Shown here: piece by piece, positions 14,803 to 23,643 of the stretch
How positions within the stretch are numbered: the first letter of the stretch is position 1
How the letters are laid out: every line of letters starts with the position of its first letter
Assembly (NCBI RefSeq): GCF_014762705.1
Contig: NZ_JABURL010000106.1
Location: 1-64,000 of the forward strand
Length of the DNA: 64,000 bases
DNA from: Cyclobacterium sp.
GTDB lineage: Bacteria; Bacteroidota; Bacteroidia; Cytophagales; Cyclobacteriaceae
Direction: 5' to 3'
Program-made: the position numbers and the translations under genes
The notes under the pieces: generated by a model
Told to the model about the DNA's origin: nothing
Seen by the model: the letters and a program-made list of their open reading frames with translations, nothing else
The model's database searches: none

Positions 14803-15453
14803 TTATTTTTCGTTATCTCCGTTACTTGCTTTTCCATCTCGTTTTGAAATGGATTCTGTTTGTGAGATTGGTAAAGAATTGTAAAGATTTTGAATTTGTT
14901 TAGGCTGGGTAATCATCCTATCTGAGATAATATTGACGAGTTTAAACAGATTGACGGCAATTTCTCTGTTATCCTTAATGTCTAACCTGCCGGGGTGTAC
15001 AGCGTTGTTTCCTATTACCCTTACATAATCAAGGGACTGTTGGATTTCTTGGGGTAATCCATTTTTGACTAAATTTGAAATATCTGTATTAATGTGCTCT
15101 CCTTTTTCGCCGAGAAGTTTACAAATTTTCTGAATAACTAATCTCAACAATGCGGCACTTCCTCTCGGTGATTGATTTAGAATTTCTCTTGCTTCCAGGT
15201 AGTCGTTCTTAATTTCTTCTGGAAGATCGTCATTAGGCAGTGGGGCACTGCTATTTTCAGGAAAGACCATTTTTTCCCTATGCCAAATTGAAATATCATG
15301 GCAATGCGTACAAAATGCTAAAAAAGTTGTAGATAGGCTTTGGTACCCTTGATGAAAAATAAAAACATTTTCCCATTTCTGTTGCGAAAATGCTCCACAG
15401 TTTGGACAGTGGAAAGAACTCTTCTTGAATTCAGGTTGGTAATGTTGACTCAT
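14803..15453 (-). CDS. DUF4145 domain protein with N-terminal zinc ribbon
   Basis: This 216-aa protein begins with a zinc-ribbon pattern (CPNCG at about residues 15-19 and CTHCH near 48-52). The DUF4145 helical domain follows (LRLVIQKICKLLGEKG, then the hallmark GNNAVHPGRLD) and a polar tail. DUF4145 is HEPN-related and often found beside restriction or other defence genes. It is the first gene of the leftward cassette and ends 42 bases before the methyltransferase start, so the two are probably co-transcribed. Its exact role is not established. Confidence 0.8.
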   Translation of the reverse strand: MSQHYQPEFKKSSFHCPNCGAFSQQKWENVFIFHQGYQSLSTTFLAFCTHCHDISIWHREKMVFPENSSAPLPNDDLPEEIKNDYLEAREILNQSPRGSAALLRLVIQKICKLLGEKGEHINTDISNLVKNGLPQEIQQSLDYVRVIGNNAVHPGRLDIKDNREIAVNLFKLVNIISDRMITQPKQIQNLYNSLPISQTESISKRDGKASNGDNEK

Positions 15454-15511
15454 TTTTTTTGATTAATTAAGCGACAAAATCATAACAAATGATCTTTTAA
15501 AAAAACTACAA

Positions 15512-15700
15512 TTAATATTCCGACCCATGGTACTCATAAACCCCGTCTCTCCCGGCCACAGCCCCTCTGGAGCCTAAAGACATGCTGCCATATTTCAGTA
15601 GCCACACTGCCACAATACTGCGGCTGATCCGGGCCGGGAGAGACACCGCTTTCCCTTCTTCCCGCCCTGGCCATCCCAGGCCGGGTCTTTCTGCGTTCAT
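15512..15700 (-). CDS. Possible small ORF, doubtful
   Basis: This is a 62-aa ORF on the cassette strand, 58 bases before the DUF4145 gene. It is Gly/Arg/Ser-rich (SMSLGSRGAVAGRDGVYEY) with a short hydrophobic centre. It contains both arms of a 13-bp inverted repeat, so its codons may simply reflect a structured DNA element. No family is recognised. Confidence 0.3.
   Translation of the reverse strand: MNAERPGLGWPGREEGKAVSLPARISRSIVAVWLLKYGSMSLGSRGAVAGRDGVYEYHGSEY
15545..15644. repeat. 13-bp perfect inverted repeat with 74-bp spacer
   Basis: GTCTCTCCCGGCC at 15545-15557 is the exact reverse complement of GGCCGGGAGAGAC at 15632-15644. The arms are G+C-rich while the surroundings are AT-rich. 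They could form a long-looped hairpin at the outer edge of the cargo cassette. Confidence 0.6.
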
Positions 15701-15737
15701 TCCTGCACCTTTTAAATCATAATCTACCCAAAATTTT

Positions 15738-15993
15738 TGTAACTCTGTAACTAATAAAGGAATTCTACTTGAATACCCCTCAAAATCAGCCCATTAAATT
15801 GGTTACGAATCACTATTTTTTTTCGTAGCCAACTCTGCCCGGTTACAAAAAACTTTGTAACCAGTCCCCTCCCCTTTTAGGGTTACAAAATTCTGTAACC
15901 TGAGGTACAGTTTCATCTTCCGGGAACGCAACTTATCAATACACTGAAAACCAATTGATTAATAATCAAAAAATACAAAGTTACAGAGTTACA
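15738..15993. repeat. GTTACA/TGTAAC palindrome cluster (control region or origin candidate)
   Basis: Two palindromes stand 40 bases apart: GGTTACA-N8-TGTAACC at 15841-15862 and GGTTACA-N6-TGTAACC at 15881-15900. They are flanked by a 15-bp inverted pair, TGTAACTCTGTAACT (15738-15752) and its exact complement at 15979-15993, each holding two GTTAC half-sites. Further half-sites lie at 15801 and near 16019. The 420-base gap around it has no gene. It stands just upstream of the operator/promoter before the late genes, so it may bind a late activator or initiator. Confidence 0.75.
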
Positions 15994-16059
15994 CTATCCT
16001 TGGGTATTAGGAGAATTGAGTTACATAATTTTTTTTAAAAGAAAGTAGAAAAATGAATT

Positions 16060-16081
16060 ATCTCATTATGAGATATATTTG
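16060..16081 (+). promoter_or_regulatory. Late-region promoter element with overlapping operator palindrome
   Basis: The perfect palindrome ATCTCATTATGAGAT (16060-16074) shares its last T with TATATTTG (16074-16081). TATATTTG is an exact match to the Bacteroidota TAnnTTTG -7 element, 42 bases before the ATG at 16123. No clear -33 TTG is seen. The palindrome matches that upstream of the repressor gene, so repression of this promoter in the lysogen is the simplest reading. Confidence 0.6.
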
Positions 16082-16122
16082 CGATGAATATGCGAATTGA
16101 TTAAATTGAAGAAAAAAACAGC

Positions 16123-16650
16123 ATGGATATTCAGCTTACCATCACCAAAGACCTGCTCCGGGAATACTTCCGGCACCTCTTTCCTTTGGATGCAAAAGGC
16201 CGCTACCTGATCGACCGCAGCTCTGACCTGGGCAAAGCCATCTGCAGCTTTGTCCGCTATACCGAAGTCAAGCCAGAGCGGGATCCCCAGGCCCTGCAGC
16301 TGCTACTGCCAAAAACAGACAGCCTTAAAAATGCGCCCAACTACCACCTCTATTTTTCCCGTGAAGACCTGCTCCGGATCAATGACCTGGTGGAAGTTTT
16401 CTTCCATATCGACTTTGACCGCTTCTACCTGAAGGGCCGCAAGCTGGGCATGATGCAGAAGGATATCATTGAGTCCTTCATAGTGAGCCGAAAGCTGACC
16501 AACTTACTTCAAGACAATGAGACGCTTAAGAAACGGGAGTACCGGGAAGGGCTCCGGCTCCTGCAGCTGCGCTGTAAGACCCTGATCAATAAAGCCTATT
16601 ACAGGCATGAAAAAATCGAATTGGGCATGCAAAATATCTTAGTGAATTAG
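16123..16650 (+). CDS. Phage protein of unknown function, first gene of late region
   Basis: This 175-aa protein starts MDIQLTITKDLL and is helical with dispersed Arg/Lys. Landmarks are DAKGRYLIDRSSDLGKAI near residue 22, a central FHIDFDRFYLKGRKLG and a basic C-terminal helix. No domain is recognised. Because it stands directly behind the operator/promoter at 16060-16081, it could be a late regulator, but nothing in the sequence proves this. Confidence 0.7.
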   Translation: MDIQLTITKDLLREYFRHLFPLDAKGRYLIDRSSDLGKAICSFVRYTEVKPERDPQALQLLLPKTDSLKNAPNYHLYFSREDLLRINDLVEVFFHIDFDRFYLKGRKLGMMQKDIIESFIVSRKLTNLLQDNETLKKREYREGLRLLQLRCKTLINKAYYRHEKIELGMQNILVN

Positions 16651-16704
16651 CTAAAAAACATTTCGTGAAATTAAGGAATTCAGGTAAAAATTTACGAACT
16701 GCCA

Positions 16705-17139
16705 ATGATCCGCTCCATTAATCATATCTGCCGTGTGCGCTATGCTTTCATTTCGGAAGTCACCCGGCTGATCTACAGTCCGAGTGGGGGAGTGGCGGTG
16801 ACGGCAGCCTGGCAGGAGCTGCCGATCAGCAAACCACCCACGCTTACCATATCGGAAGATTACAGCAAAGCAGGTAGGAGCTACACTTCCTCCTTTCGCT
16901 CCTGGATCATGGAGCGCCGCCTGGTCAGGGATCCGGTTATCGTTCGCCTGGATTTTAATGATGGGCAGCCGCCATTGCTGATCGGTTCGGTGGATCATCC
17001 CGTGCGCTTCACCGAAGACCACAGCCTCACGCAAAAGAACATTCAGTTTACCCACCGCTTCTGGGCCTATCCCTTCCGGATAGTAGACCTGGCAGGTAAG
17101 GGTATCTTTTCACCACCGTTTACACCTCAATACACATAG
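16705..17139 (+). CDS. Phage structural-type protein, unknown function
   Basis: This is a 144-aa, beta-rich protein with alternating hydrophobic segments (GGVAVTAAWQELP, DPVIVRLDFNDGQPPLLIGSVDHP) ending FSPPFTPQYT. It is two bases upstream of the collagen-like fibre gene, so a tail fibre accessory or small virion protein is likely. No family match could be named. Confidence 0.65.
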   Translation: MIRSINHICRVRYAFISEVTRLIYSPSGGVAVTAAWQELPISKPPTLTISEDYSKAGRSYTSSFRSWIMERRLVRDPVIVRLDFNDGQPPLLIGSVDHPVRFTEDHSLTQKNIQFTHRFWAYPFRIVDLAGKGIFSPPFTPQYT

Positions 17140-17141
17140 CC

Positions 17142-18998
17142 ATGTCAGCCTTCAGTGACAGCCAGTTAGTAGCCAAAGCCAATGTTATTGGCAGCCAGAC
17201 CGATGAAAACACCATCGATCCCCAGATGGTGGCCAACATGTTCAATGACATCATCATGAACAAATGGAACAAGGATTCCCCTCTTCCCAAAGGCGATAAA
17301 GGGGATCAGGGAGATCCGGGGCCATCTGCCTACCAGGAATGGCTGGACCTGGGCAACAGCGGTACCGAACAGGATTTTATCAATAGTCTGAAAGGTGAAA
17401 AGGGCGACACCGGCGATCCTGGACCGCAGGGCATCCAGGGAGAGGCAGGCCCCGTTGGCCCGGACGGGCCTCAAGGCCCACAAGGAATCCAGGGAATCCA
17501 AGGTGAAACGGGTCCGGAAGGTCCACAGGGTCCACTCGGCCCACAAGGAAATGACGGGCTTTCCGCCTATGAAGTATGGCTGGATCAGGGGAATACAGGC
17601 ACAGAAGCAGATTACCTGCTGGCCATCAAAGGAGATACCGGGGATACCGGCCCTCAGGGTCCGCAAGGGATTCAGGGAGAAACAGGACCGGAAGGGCCAC
17701 AAGGAATCCAGGGGGTCCAAGGCGAAACGGGACCTGCCGGGCCAGAAGGTCCACAGGGACCCCAGGGGATCCAGGGAGAAACCGGACCGGAAGGTCCGCA
17801 AGGTCCGGCCGGTGCAGATGGCTCTCCCGATACACCTGCAGATATTGTTACCAAGCTTAGCTCAATTACCGAGGAACCAGAAAAGCTTCCTGCCTCTGCT
17901 GTCCAGTCTTCACCCTATAATCCGGACCATTTTGAATATGATGCTGAGACAGGGGCTTTTCAGGTAAGAACAGTAAGCACACCTGCGGAAGGGGTAAAGG
18001 GATTTATGACCGCAGAGGACTTTTATAACTATGAACAGGCCAATCCCCGGGGAAGTGGCACTGCTTTGTGGGATATGAGTTCATTTAGAGAGGCCAGGTA
18101 TAACAATGACTTTACACCTCGAAAAGGAACTGCTACGCAGGATGCTGTCATTATCATCGGCTCGGGGGGTAGTTCCGGAGACAAGGGATTTATATCCCGT
18201 GATTTGATCCATTACTTTGATTTTACCACCGGTTGGTTTGACAATTATGCCATTGCCCAGGCGAATGGTACCATTATCACCGCCGGAAGGAATACCAGCT
18301 CCGGTACATATATGTGCAAGAGAAGTACAGATCATGGGAAGAGCTGGACCAATATTACCCTTCCTGCCGATTCCCTGCCTTACGATATTGCCACAGACAA
18401 AAAGGGCAATTGGGTCATCTGCTGCAGAACGACGACTACCGGCCATCCTCAGGCTGTGTACAGCGATGATGACGGCCTTACTTTTTTGGCGAGCACTGTC
18501 CCGGACGAAAACGAATATATGGTGGTGGTCTGTGCAGGTGAGGGCTTTGCCCTGTTGGCTCCCCTGGGTACTAATAAAGTGCAATACAGTACAGATGGCG
18601 GTGCTACATTCCAGCCATCCACCCTCACCAACGAAACCGGGCATTTCACTGCCTTTGGCTGTGCGCACAAGGGAGACATGTTTGTCACCTCAAATGCTTC
18701 CGGGTCACATAACCGCTTGCTGCGCAGCCAGGACCAGGGAGCCAATTTTGATGGCATTTCGAATGGTTTTGATGACGTTCCGGTCAAGGCCATTGCTTCG
18801 GTGGGGGATTACCTGTATGTCGGTGCCACTGATGGCCGGCTCTTCCGGTCCAGAACCGGAGCACCTGGCGACTGGCAGGAAGTCGATTCGCCAGTGACCA
18901 ATGAGATCACCCTGATCACCGGGGGCATTATCAACAACATTCCTTTCGTCATCATCGGTACCGGTCAAAGTGGAGAGAGGGTATTAATCAATATCTAA
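17142..18998 (+). CDS. Collagen-like tail fibre with Asp-box beta-propeller domain
   Basis: This 618-aa protein has a short N-terminal attachment part, then residues about 50-230 dominated by Gly-X-Y triplets ([14 protein letters not shown] type). The triplets are interrupted by two copies of a fibre motif, [15 protein letters not shown] and [15 protein letters not shown]. After residue about 300 come Asp-box/BNR-type repeats ([41 protein letters not shown]), which form sialidase-like propellers. Collagen-like triplets trimerise phage fibres, and the propeller would be the distal receptor-binding or glycan-processing head. The next gene starts two bases later. Confidence 0.85.
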   Translation: MSAFSDSQLVAKANVIGSQTDENTIDPQMVANMFNDIIMNKWNKDSPLPKGDKGDQGDPGPSAYQEWLDLGNSGTEQDFINSLKGEKGDTGDPGPQGIQGEAGPVGPDGPQGPQGIQGIQGETGPEGPQGPLGPQGNDGLSAYEVWLDQGNTGTEADYLLAIKGDTGDTGPQGPQGIQGETGPEGPQGIQGVQGETGPAGPEGPQGPQGIQGETGPEGPQGPAGADGSPDTPADIVTKLSSITEEPEKLPASAVQSSPYNPDHFEYDAETGAFQVRTVSTPAEGVKGFMTAEDFYNYEQANPRGSGTALWDMSSFREARYNNDFTPRKGTATQDAVIIIGSGGSSGDKGFISRDLIHYFDFTTGWFDNYAIAQANGTIITAGRNTSSGTYMCKRSTDHGKSWTNITLPADSLPYDIATDKKGNWVICCRTTTTGHPQAVYSDDDGLTFLASTVPDENEYMVVVCAGEGFALLAPLGTNKVQYSTDGGATFQPSTLTNETGHFTAFGCAHKGDMFVTSNASGSHNRLLRSQDQGANFDGISNGFDDVPVKAIASVGDYLYVGATDGRLFRSRTGAPGDWQEVDSPVTNEITLITGGIINNIPFVIIGTGQSGERVLINI

Positions 18999-18999
18999 A

Positions 19000-21900
19000 A
19001 TGGCTGAATACTACCTATCCAAAAACGGAGGCAATGACTCGCTCACAGGTTTAGACATCGCCAATGCCTGGGAGACTGTAGGCAAGCTGAATAGTGATGT
19101 GACAGAACCTGCACAGGGACTGGAGCCTGCTGATGCAGTCCGCCTGGACAGGGGATCTGAATGGGAAGAAACCCTAAACCTGCCTACTCAGAATGACGGA
19201 ACCCAGACCGACCCCATACAGCTGCAGCCCTACGGATCAGGGGACCGCCCGGTGATCAGCGGCATGAAGAAGCTGACCGGGTGGACACTGGTATCGGGAA
19301 ATATTTACGAGCTTCAGGATAATGGTTTTGTAGACTCCCTCTTTTTATTGTACAACGGAGTACCCAAAATGAAAGGAAGACTCCCTGCTATAGGGAGTGC
19401 ACCTCCCAACGATACTTTGCAGTACATCAGTGCCGGAACAACCACTTTAGAGGCTTCCAATTTACCCAATATCGACTACAGCGGTGGTGAGGTAGTGGCC
19501 TTTGTGGAGAAGAACGACTGGATCCACGACAAGAGCTACATTTCCGGCAGAAGCGGCAATGTGCTGACCGTTGCCCAGGCATCGGGATATACCGGCACCA
19601 GGGGGCAGTATTACATTGAGAATGCCATCGAGGCACTTCAGGCCGATGGTGACTGGATGTATAGCCCTTCTGCCAAGAAATACATCATTTACTCCACTGT
19701 TCATCCAGATACGCTGGACATCTATGTGCCTGTCAGGGCAAATAATGTTAATGCGGTTGGAAACTACTACAATACCTTTGACAATATTGTGTTCCAGGGC
19801 AGTCACGATATCGGTTTTCTGGCCGGATCCTCCTTTTATAATGTTTTTCAGAACCTGCTGATCCGCTACCAGGCGAATATTGGCATGCAGCTTTCTACTG
19901 CTAAAAACTCGGAGGTAAGGAACGTCACCTTTGAAAACATTTTGAATCAGGGTGCCGAAATCATCAATGATTCGGATTTTACGGTAGTCGAAGAGAACAT
20001 CTTCCGAAACATCGGCATGTGGCTGGGCTATTCCGGAAGCGGTGATGGAAAAGGATCTGCCTTGTTTTTCCGGAGCCAGCTTGACGGTGGGTATGTCTGT
20101 AGGCTAAACCTTTTTGAGGATATAGGCTACCTGGGCATCAGATTTCACGGAGACGATGCGCTGGTAGAAAAGAACATTTTCCGGCGCTATTGCATGGTCA
20201 AGCATGATGGGGCCGGCATATACACCTATGGAGGTGCTCCAGGAGCTTCGTTTTACTCCAACAGGATTGTCAGACGAAATCTGCTTTTTGATGGTGGCAG
20301 CCGGGCCAGGGATGCGGTATATTCGATCTATATTGACGACAATTCCGAGAATGTTCTCATAGAAGAAAACGGAATAGTGCGCACGCGGTGCGCAGGGTAT
20401 TACAATCACAATTCGAACAATATCCAGTTCCGGAACAATATTGTCTATGCAGCCGATATGGGATATTTCTTTGCACAAGACAACCTGGGCGGTGTCATCT
20501 CAGACAATGAAGTAACAGGAAATGTGTTTGTGATCACATCCAAAAACCACCAGGCCGCCCGGCTGATCAGCGATGAGAACAATATCAGTACCTTTTTGAG
20601 CCTGGTAGACAATAACCATTATATCGTCTGCTGTGGCCAGCAGATTGTATTCGCCACCCGGTATGTATCCGGTGGGAAAACCATTTACGATAACCTTACT
20701 TTTGCCCAATGGCAGGCCCTCGGGCACGATGTAAATTCCACAGTGAAGTACCTCAACCTTCCTGAGTACACCATCGCAGCAGAAGGAGCCAATAAATTTC
20801 CGGGCAATAGTGATTTCGAAAGCGGAGTGACTAGCGTTTCCATTTACCATGCCAACGGTACCGCCTCGGCCACCCATGATTCCACCTCCAAAATCAACGG
20901 GACAGGATCATTAAAATGTAGCATCGTATCAGCCAGTGCCAATACGACCAGGGTAGAGCTATCCTTCAGGAACCTAGGAACTATAGAGTTCGCCAAAAAA
21001 TATGTGCTCAGGTTTAAGGCCCTGGCTCCGGGAGGTCACCAATCCCTTGTCATTTATCCCAGGCAGACAGGATCTCCCTATCACAGATTGGGAAGTGAAA
21101 TATACGCCATTGCTGATGATACCGTCCGGGAGTTTGAATTCCTGCTTAGCGGCCTGTCGGATGATGACAATGGAGCCATTTTGATAGAAATGCAGGCCCA
21201 CCAGGGCGACCTGTTTATCGATGATTTTGAATTCAGGGAAGTCGCTGCAGACTATACCGATCTGGAGAGCCATGTGAAAGTATTTTATAATGACCAGGAC
21301 AGTACGGAGGATATTGCGATTCCTGGCAAGTGGAAAGATGTGAACGGGACGGAGTACACAAATACCATATCGCTTACCGGCTTTGAATCGATTGTCCTGG
21401 AGTATGTTTCAGAAGCTGATCCTGAGCCTGTTCCCACTACGCCTGGCGGATTGATCGTCGGGATGAGGCTGGTAAGTACTGGTGATCACTACGGGCAGTC
21501 CGTATATGACAGCTACCTCAGAGCAAAGGCAAATAATGGGATACTGGGTGCCTCCCTGATGGACATCAAGCCAGTAACCGACAGGATTCTTGCCTTTGCC
21601 TGGGACATGGTAAATGTGCCAATGGCGTATAAAGATAACGTTTTGTATAGCTTGATTGGCCCGGATCTGGTTGTTTCCGGTGGGGGGAATGGTAGCCGGT
21701 TTGATAAGGATGGGCTGCTGGAGACGGAGATGCCAAATGATCGGCCCAGGTTTACGTATGCTTCAGATCCAGCATTAATCGGGAAATTTGAAGGTGTATT
21801 GATTGAAGCCGAAGACACCGCTTTAAAAGCTAATAGCGAAAACTTTACCAGTTCTCCTTGGACTATACATCCTAGAGTACAAGTGTTAGAGAATCAAGGT

Positions 21901-22629
21901 GTTTCACCAGACGGGCTTAATAATGCTTCTCTTCAAGAGTATGTGCTTTCAGAGTCAGGTGGATATGTTTTCACTAGTTTACAATCAGAAATACGGAAAT
22001 ATAACCTTTCCGTATTTGTAAAAATAGGAAACATGCCAGAAAGCAAGCAGTATGTGATAATTAATGATTTCACTGCTCCGGGAGGAGGAGGTACTTTTAA
22101 TTTAGGTACTGGAAATTTCTCAACTTCAAATCCAGCTTTTGAAAATTTAAGAATTGATAACCTTATAAATAACTGGTTTAGAATAAGCTTGGACTATAAC
22201 AGTCCTTCTGAAATGAGTGAAAATTTCTCTGTTATGTACTTAGCGCCTCCAACCAGTGGGGTAATCGGCGAGGGGATGTATTTCTGGGGTGCTAAATTTT
22301 CACATAACTATTCTACATACATCAAGACCACATCTGGTCCCGTCACCCGCCCAGCCGACACTCTCCAGGCCACTGGCCTGATCAATACCGCCGCTCCCTA
22401 TTCCCTATTCGAAATCCGAAACGGCCAGGGCATCCTTCGCTATGTGGATCCGGGAGCCGGGACCGTGCGGACGTATATCGATGGGCTGTATATCGGGGAG
22501 GAAGCAGTGACCCCATCGGCTGACTTAATCCTGAGCAGCCAGAGTTCAGATAAGCTCCTTGCTGCAGCATACCATTCCGGAACCCTTACCGAACAGGAGC
22601 GGATTGCCAGATCCTCTCTATTTCTCTGA
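19000..22629 (+). CDS. Tail spike with right-handed parallel beta-helix
   Basis: This 1209-aa protein begins YYLSKNGGNDSLTGL, a typical start of pectate-lyase-like phage and surface proteins. Residues about 60-560 show the repeated short strand/turn pattern of a parallel beta-helix (NNIQFRNNIVYA, SDNEVTGNVFVI, VRRNLLFDGGS). A jelly-roll, carbohydrate-binding-like region follows (about 600-760), and then C-terminal beta modules. Bases 21830-22330 (residues about 945-1110) are clearly more AT-rich than their surroundings. It probably binds or degrades capsule or other surface glycans of the host. No catalytic residues could be assigned by eye. Confidence 0.8.
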   Translation: MAEYYLSKNGGNDSLTGLDIANAWETVGKLNSDVTEPAQGLEPADAVRLDRGSEWEETLNLPTQNDGTQTDPIQLQPYGSGDRPVISGMKKLTGWTLVSGNIYELQDNGFVDSLFLLYNGVPKMKGRLPAIGSAPPNDTLQYISAGTTTLEASNLPNIDYSGGEVVAFVEKNDWIHDKSYISGRSGNVLTVAQASGYTGTRGQYYIENAIEALQADGDWMYSPSAKKYIIYSTVHPDTLDIYVPVRANNVNAVGNYYNTFDNIVFQGSHDIGFLAGSSFYNVFQNLLIRYQANIGMQLSTAKNSEVRNVTFENILNQGAEIINDSDFTVVEENIFRNIGMWLGYSGSGDGKGSALFFRSQLDGGYVCRLNLFEDIGYLGIRFHGDDALVEKNIFRRYCMVKHDGAGIYTYGGAPGASFYSNRIVRRNLLFDGGSRARDAVYSIYIDDNSENVLIEENGIVRTRCAGYYNHNSNNIQFRNNIVYAADMGYFFAQDNLGGVISDNEVTGNVFVITSKNHQAARLISDENNISTFLSLVDNNHYIVCCGQQIVFATRYVSGGKTIYDNLTFAQWQALGHDVNSTVKYLNLPEYTIAAEGANKFPGNSDFESGVTSVSIYHANGTASATHDSTSKINGTGSLKCSIVSASANTTRVELSFRNLGTIEFAKKYVLRFKALAPGGHQSLVIYPRQTGSPYHRLGSEIYAIADDTVREFEFLLSGLSDDDNGAILIEMQAHQGDLFIDDFEFREVAADYTDLESHVKVFYNDQDSTEDIAIPGKWKDVNGTEYTNTISLTGFESIVLEYVSEADPEPVPTTPGGLIVGMRLVSTGDHYGQSVYDSYLRAKANNGILGASLMDIKPVTDRILAFAWDMVNVPMAYKDNVLYSLIGPDLVVSGGGNGSRFDKDGLLETEMPNDRPRFTYASDPALIGKFEGVLIEAEDTALKANSENFTSSPWTIHPRVQVLENQGVSPDGLNNASLQEYVLSESGGYVFTSLQSEIRKYNLSVFVKIGNMPESKQYVIINDFTAPGGGGTFNLGTGNFSTSNPAFENLRIDNLINNWFRISLDYNSPSEMSENFSVMYLAPPTSGVIGEGMYFWGAKFSHNYSTYIKTTSGPVTRPADTLQATGLINTAAPYSLFEIRNGQGILRYVDPGAGTVRTYIDGLYIGEEAVTPSADLILSSQSSDKLLAAAYHSGTLTEQERIARSSLFL

Positions 22630-22690
22630 TTTCCGCTGTCCTTTTCCCCTTGCGGGGCTCATGGTAAACTTGTATCAAAGTAAAACTACT

Positions 22691-23632
22691 ATGACACGTC
22701 TCGCAGGTAACTGGCAGTTTCTTCTTATGTCCCAGCTTCTCAAGGGGAAGTTTTTCCTTCGTCCGGAATTAGCTCTGGGTCTGGGTTTCCAGGCTGCAGA
22801 TATCATCAATCGCACTGATCGACATTCCAGGCAGCGCAGATCCCTTAAGCTGCAGTCTGTATCTGCTTCCGGGCTGGTCCGCAGTGCCCTGCTTTTTGAC
22901 GAAGACGATGAAGAAGCCGAAGAGGATACTGGTTCTCCCTATGACGGTGCGCCGGAAGGTTCGGTGGCCATCATTCCGGTAAAAGGCAACATGATGAAAT
23001 ACGGCACCATGTGCGAATACGGCACTACCGAGATAGCTTCTTTTATGAAAGATGCTGTCACTCACAAAAACATTGGTGCCATCGTCCTGGACATTGACTC
23101 CGGAGGCGGTGCCGTGGATGCCGTGGCTCCCCTGGTGGATGTCACGCACCTGGCCAAAGCTACGGGAAAGCCTGTGGTGGCTTCGGTAGATATGGCCTGC
23201 TCGGCTGCCTACTGGATAGCTTCAGAGGCCGACTACATCGTGGCAGATAACGGCATCAGCGCAGAGGTTGGATCCATCGGGGTGATGATGAGCCTGGTCA
23301 ACATGAAAGCCTACTACGAGGAAAAGGGAATCAACTTCCACCACATCTACAGCAACGAAAGCAGCGAGAAAAACAAGCCTTTTGAGCTAGCCATGGAAGG
23401 CAAGTACGAGCTGATCCGGGAGGAAGAACTGGATCCTTTGGCCAGGGGCTTCCAGAAGACGGTAAAAACCAACAGGGCTGGAAAGCTCAATACCCAGGCA
23501 AAAGGTATCCTGAACGGCAAAACTTACTTTGCCGATGAAGCCCTGTCAGTAGGCCTGATAGACCGGGTAGGCACCTGCACCACGGCGGTGGAAATCGCCA
23601 TAGCTAAGTCTCACGCAAAACAATTCATATAA
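22691..23632 (+). CDS. S49 family (SppA/ClpP-like) prohead protease
   Basis: This 313-aa protein starts at ATG 22691 (MTRLAGNWQFLL); an upstream in-frame ATG would overlap the spike gene. The protease core has VAIIPVKGNMMKYG near residue 95, the oxyanion loop DIDSGGGAVDAV near 134, the nucleophile segment DMACSAAYWIAS (Ser near residue 170) and SAEVGSIGVMM. A Lys further on (SSEKNKPF) could complete a Ser-Lys dyad. It lies directly before the major capsid gene, so capsid maturation by cleavage of the scaffold region is the likely role. Confidence 0.88.
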   Translation: MTRLAGNWQFLLMSQLLKGKFFLRPELALGLGFQAADIINRTDRHSRQRRSLKLQSVSASGLVRSALLFDEDDEEAEEDTGSPYDGAPEGSVAIIPVKGNMMKYGTMCEYGTTEIASFMKDAVTHKNIGAIVLDIDSGGGAVDAVAPLVDVTHLAKATGKPVVASVDMACSAAYWIASEADYIVADNGISAEVGSIGVMMSLVNMKAYYEEKGINFHHIYSNESSEKNKPFELAMEGKYELIREEELDPLARGFQKTVKTNRAGKLNTQAKGILNGKTYFADEALSVGLIDRVGTCTTAVEIAIAKSHAKQFI

Positions 23633-23643
23633 ACTTTTATCCG

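Noticed and set aside
17395-17967. Rightward 190-codon frame inside the collagen-like region
   Set aside because: Low-complexity shadow of the Gly-X-Y repeats in another phase.
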